From Gnetum montanum (taxonomy: Eukaryota; Streptophyta; Gnetopsida; Gnetales; Gnetaceae), in contig MNCI01015696.1 in the NCBI GenBank assembly GCA_015680685.1, positions 87,543 to 151,542 on the forward strand: DNA of 64,000 bases. Direction: 5' to 3'. How positions within the stretch are numbered: position 1 is the first letter of the stretch; every line of letters starts with the position of its first letter. The translations under genes and the position numbers were made by a program. This document shows, piece after piece, positions 61,881 through 64,000 of the stretch. The notes below the pieces were generated by a model that was not told where the DNA came from, did not search any database, and saw only the letters and a list, made by a program, of their open reading frames with translations.

Positions 61881-63371
61881 GGAAGGCACGGAACAATGCC
61901 ATTTTCCAGCAGCAACAGCGCCCCCTTCCGCAGCGTTTGGTCTCCCAGGTTGTTGCGGCGTGGAAAGAAATCAAGGTAACCATGGGAAAAATGCCCACTT
62001 TCGAGCCGGACTGCACCGTGTTCCAGGTGGACGAGGTGCTTTGGCAGTTGGTGATCCAGTGTGGTTGGTCTGAGCCTCTACAGCGGCTGGTCGGGGACCC
62101 TGATCTGGCAGATGACGCGTTTTTCTCCAACTGGTCAATGACCGTACCTTCTTTTGCGGGCACGAAATCTGGGTCAATGAATCCTCGATTGCCAGCTGTC
62201 TGGGGGCCCCGATCGCGGGGGAAATCCTCTTGCCCTCTACCCGTGGGCTGGAGGATGCAGAGCTGTTCTTCGATGGGCCCATCCCCTGGACTCAGAGCCG
62301 CCAGGTCCCCAGATCTTCTCTGCCGCGCTTATGGGCCCGGGGAACTGATTTGATTGAGCGCTATTTCGTCCAATCTAGCAACGCTTCCAAGCTGCAGGGC
62401 CTTCACTTTGCCTTCCTGCGTTGTCTCAGGTTGGGTAGCCCGGTCAACCTCCCCCACTTCTTTAAAGAGACCCTTAAGCTCAAGCGCCGCGGCCGCCACT
62501 CTGGTCTGATTTTGGTGCTCTGGCGGGGGGCGGGGGGAGGGGGGTTGCCCCCCTCGCCCTCTGCCCCCCCGTGGGGGGTCTCCTCGGAGTGCTCCCCTTC
62601 GGCTAGGCCGCTGGCTGAGGCGGCACTTGGGCTAGGGAGTAATTGGCCCCGTTGGGGTTCCCAGGTTCCGTGGGGGTGGAGGCCCACGCGGACGAGGCGC
62701 TCCCCTGAATGCTCGATTTCCCCCCCGTCGGAGGCGTCTGACCAAAGAAACTGGGATGAGGAGCTTCAGCAGGCTACGCAACAAGTAGCGGACAAGGTGC
62801 GGGAAGAGTGGGAGGCCAAGTGGAACGAGGCCCTCACGCAGGCTTGGGCCAACATTGAGGCCCAGGTCACGGAGCACGAGCAGGAGTCGTCAGGCAGCAG
62901 GAGCTCCTTGCTGAGGCTGCCCGGGTCCGCCTCATCGACGAAATCATGGCCCAGGTTCGGGAGGAGCTTACGTAGGAGGCGGCTGACCAAAGACGGCGCG
63001 AGCTGGAGGCGCGGGTGGCGTAGGAGGGCCTCCAGGAGAAGGAGGCCCAGCGGCAGAAACAGCTTGACCGTGCCCACGGGCATAATGCCCGGCAATGGCT
63101 GCGGGAGGGGCGATGCTCATACCTTATTATGGGCATTAACTGCGAGAGCTCCTGGGCGGAGCTCAGACGGCACATCTGCCGGACCTCGGCACGGTACCAC
63201 CTTGATGCCGGGGCTTCGCAAGAGGACAGGGGTAGGCGGGAGTCGCTTATGCAGGGCCTCCAACAGGCGGCCGATTTTGTGGATACGGAGGATCACCGGA
63301 ACGCTCTCGATATCCTCCATGAGCTGGAACGCCCCAACTGCGCCTGCCGACGGTTGCCGACGCACCCGTAA
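61881..63371 (+). pseudogene. LINE F C-terminal extension: FRG module, coil, J-module
   Basis: The FRG module is at 61985-62520 (M-P-T-F-E-P-D-C, then [24 protein letters not shown]). A Gly/Pro-rich linker with G runs follows, then a coil from 62755 ([19 protein letters not shown]) with a frameshift near 62885. The J-module 63114-63371 is open throughout: [22 protein letters not shown] (63195-63206), S-L-M-Q-G-L-Q-Q-A-A-D-F and E-D-H-R-N-A-L-D-I-L, stop at 63371. Confidence 0.83.
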
Positions 63372-63600
63372 GGGGTGGTACTCTGTTGGGGGTTGCCCCC
63401 CCCGGTCAGCTTTGTGGGTTTTTGGGTTGTTGGGGGGGTGCCCCCCCCTCTTGGTGGTGTTTGGGGGGTCGCCCCCCCCCCCCCCCCCCCCCCCGCGGCG
63501 GGTGTTTTGACTTTTCTCTGTTTTGACCGTCTCACTCGCAGTTCCTGTGGTTCGGGGGTCCTCCCCTCTCGGTTGGACCTTCCCATGTGGCCCACTGCTT
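63372..63600 (+). repeat. LINE F 3'UTR G-run/C-run palindromes
   Basis: Units such as GGGGGGGTGCCCCCCC (near 63435) and GGGGGGTCG followed by a 24-base C run (about 63471-63494). Confidence 0.85.
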
Positions 63601-63670
63601 GTAAGCGCATGTAATCTTTGTAACATACTTTAGCTATTTTAATATAATCCCGACCTCTTTCTCAAAAAAA

Positions 63671-64000
63671 GATGTATGATGAAACCACCACCCGAGTTTG
63701 TATTGTTTGTGAAGATATTTCAAATTTTTCCATGAAGGTAGGGCTACACCAAGGATATGCTCTAAGCCCTTGTTTGTTTGCCATTATTATGGATGAGTTG
63801 ACTAAAGAAATATAAGATGAAATCCCTTGATGTATGTTCCGTGTATGTGATATTGTGATTGTGGAAAAGTCTAAGGAAGCCTTGGCTATGAAAATGAAGA
63901 CTTTGAAAATAATCATAGGATCAAAGGGATTATGGATTGGTAGAAGTAAACTAGAATACATGAAGCACATTTTTTGTGGAAAAGCAAGTAACAAGGATAT
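63671..64000 (+). pseudogene. RTE-type LINE RT, part right of LINE F
   Basis: Encodes M-Y-D-E-T-T-T-R-V, V-G-L-H-Q-G-Y-A-L-S-P, F-A-I-I-M-D-E-L-T-K-E-I-Q and, after the lost A-D-D, L-E-Y-M-K. This is the RTE RT block M-Y-(D/E)...V-G-L-H-Q-G-S-A-L-S-P, cut by the window end. About 150 residues expected between the left part and this one are absent. Confidence 0.8.

Larger units (their letters stand above)
60593..63670 (+). mobile_element. LINE F, J-domain LINE, 5'-truncated, inside an RTE
   Basis: Starts in RT (homology to A from GCTCAGCTAGGAGGCC), has RT end, zf-RVT, FRG module, coil, J-module, G/C-rich 3'UTR, the tail AATATAATCCCGACCTCTTT and a short A run at 63664-63670. RTE sequence flanks both sides. 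No clean target duplication is found on the left. Confidence 0.88.

Overview
The window is plant nuclear DNA, rich in repeats and poor in genes. One protein-coding gene has tiny coding exons, canonical GT-AG (and one GC-AG) introns of 87 bp to 18 kb, and introns packed with retroelements. The species cannot be fixed from the sequence. Intron size and mixed L1-type LINE, RTE, SINE, copia and Ty3-like content point to a large-genome land plant such as a gymnosperm or fern.

Host gene (+ strand, 12212 to past the window end). Fourteen exons encode the first 547 codons of a tandem P-loop kinase/CYTH-like protein of the uridine-cytidine-kinase-C-like type (I recall Arabidopsis At2g01460 as this family). 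Exon 1 holds the Met, His and Ser tracts. Exons 2-7 hold the first uridine-kinase-like P-loop domain, exons 8-11 a CYTH-like region, exon 12 a linker, and exons 13-14 the start of a second P-loop domain, whose Walker A lies beyond 64000. Introns 1, 7, 9, 10 and 14 (18.1, 6.6, 9.6, 9.8 and >5.1 kb) hold nearly all the repeats.

Upstream (1-11950). This contains a minus-strand LTR retrotransposon (LTR 3011-3912, a decayed tRNA-Asp-type primer site, gag), a copia 3' end (about 4966-6040), an RTE-clade RT relic (7150-8265) and a cluster of tRNA-derived SINEs. One SINE is split by two solo LTRs.

Introns. The dominant repeat is a GC-rich L1-type LINE, present as copies A (14837-19979), B (20339-24255, carrying a nested LTR), D (33266-36220), E (43266-47059), G (51431-53624) and F (60593-63670). 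Target-site duplications are visible for A, B, E and G. Older AT-rich relatives are H, I, J and K. ORF1 is a low-complexity N-terminus, a DUF4283-like domain and a CCHC knuckle. ORF2 is APE endonuclease, RT and zf-RVT, followed by an unusual C-terminal extension: an FRG-type module, a charged coiled coil, and a terminal domain that reads as a DnaJ J-domain.

Most unusual signal. The J-domain-like module is seen in nine LINE copies from several diverged lineages. It has a Y-x-x-L/M-G-I/V helix I, a basic helix II, an HPD/HPN-type loop and an F-Q-Q-A helix III. A retrotransposon ORF2 ending in a putative Hsp70-recruiting J-domain is, to my knowledge, undescribed. Other points are an ATGA ORF1/ORF2 overlap, a 3'UTR full of G-run/C-run palindromes, three assembly gaps (two at one LINE position, a third starting just beside it), and three chained mini-uORFs ahead of the host gene.
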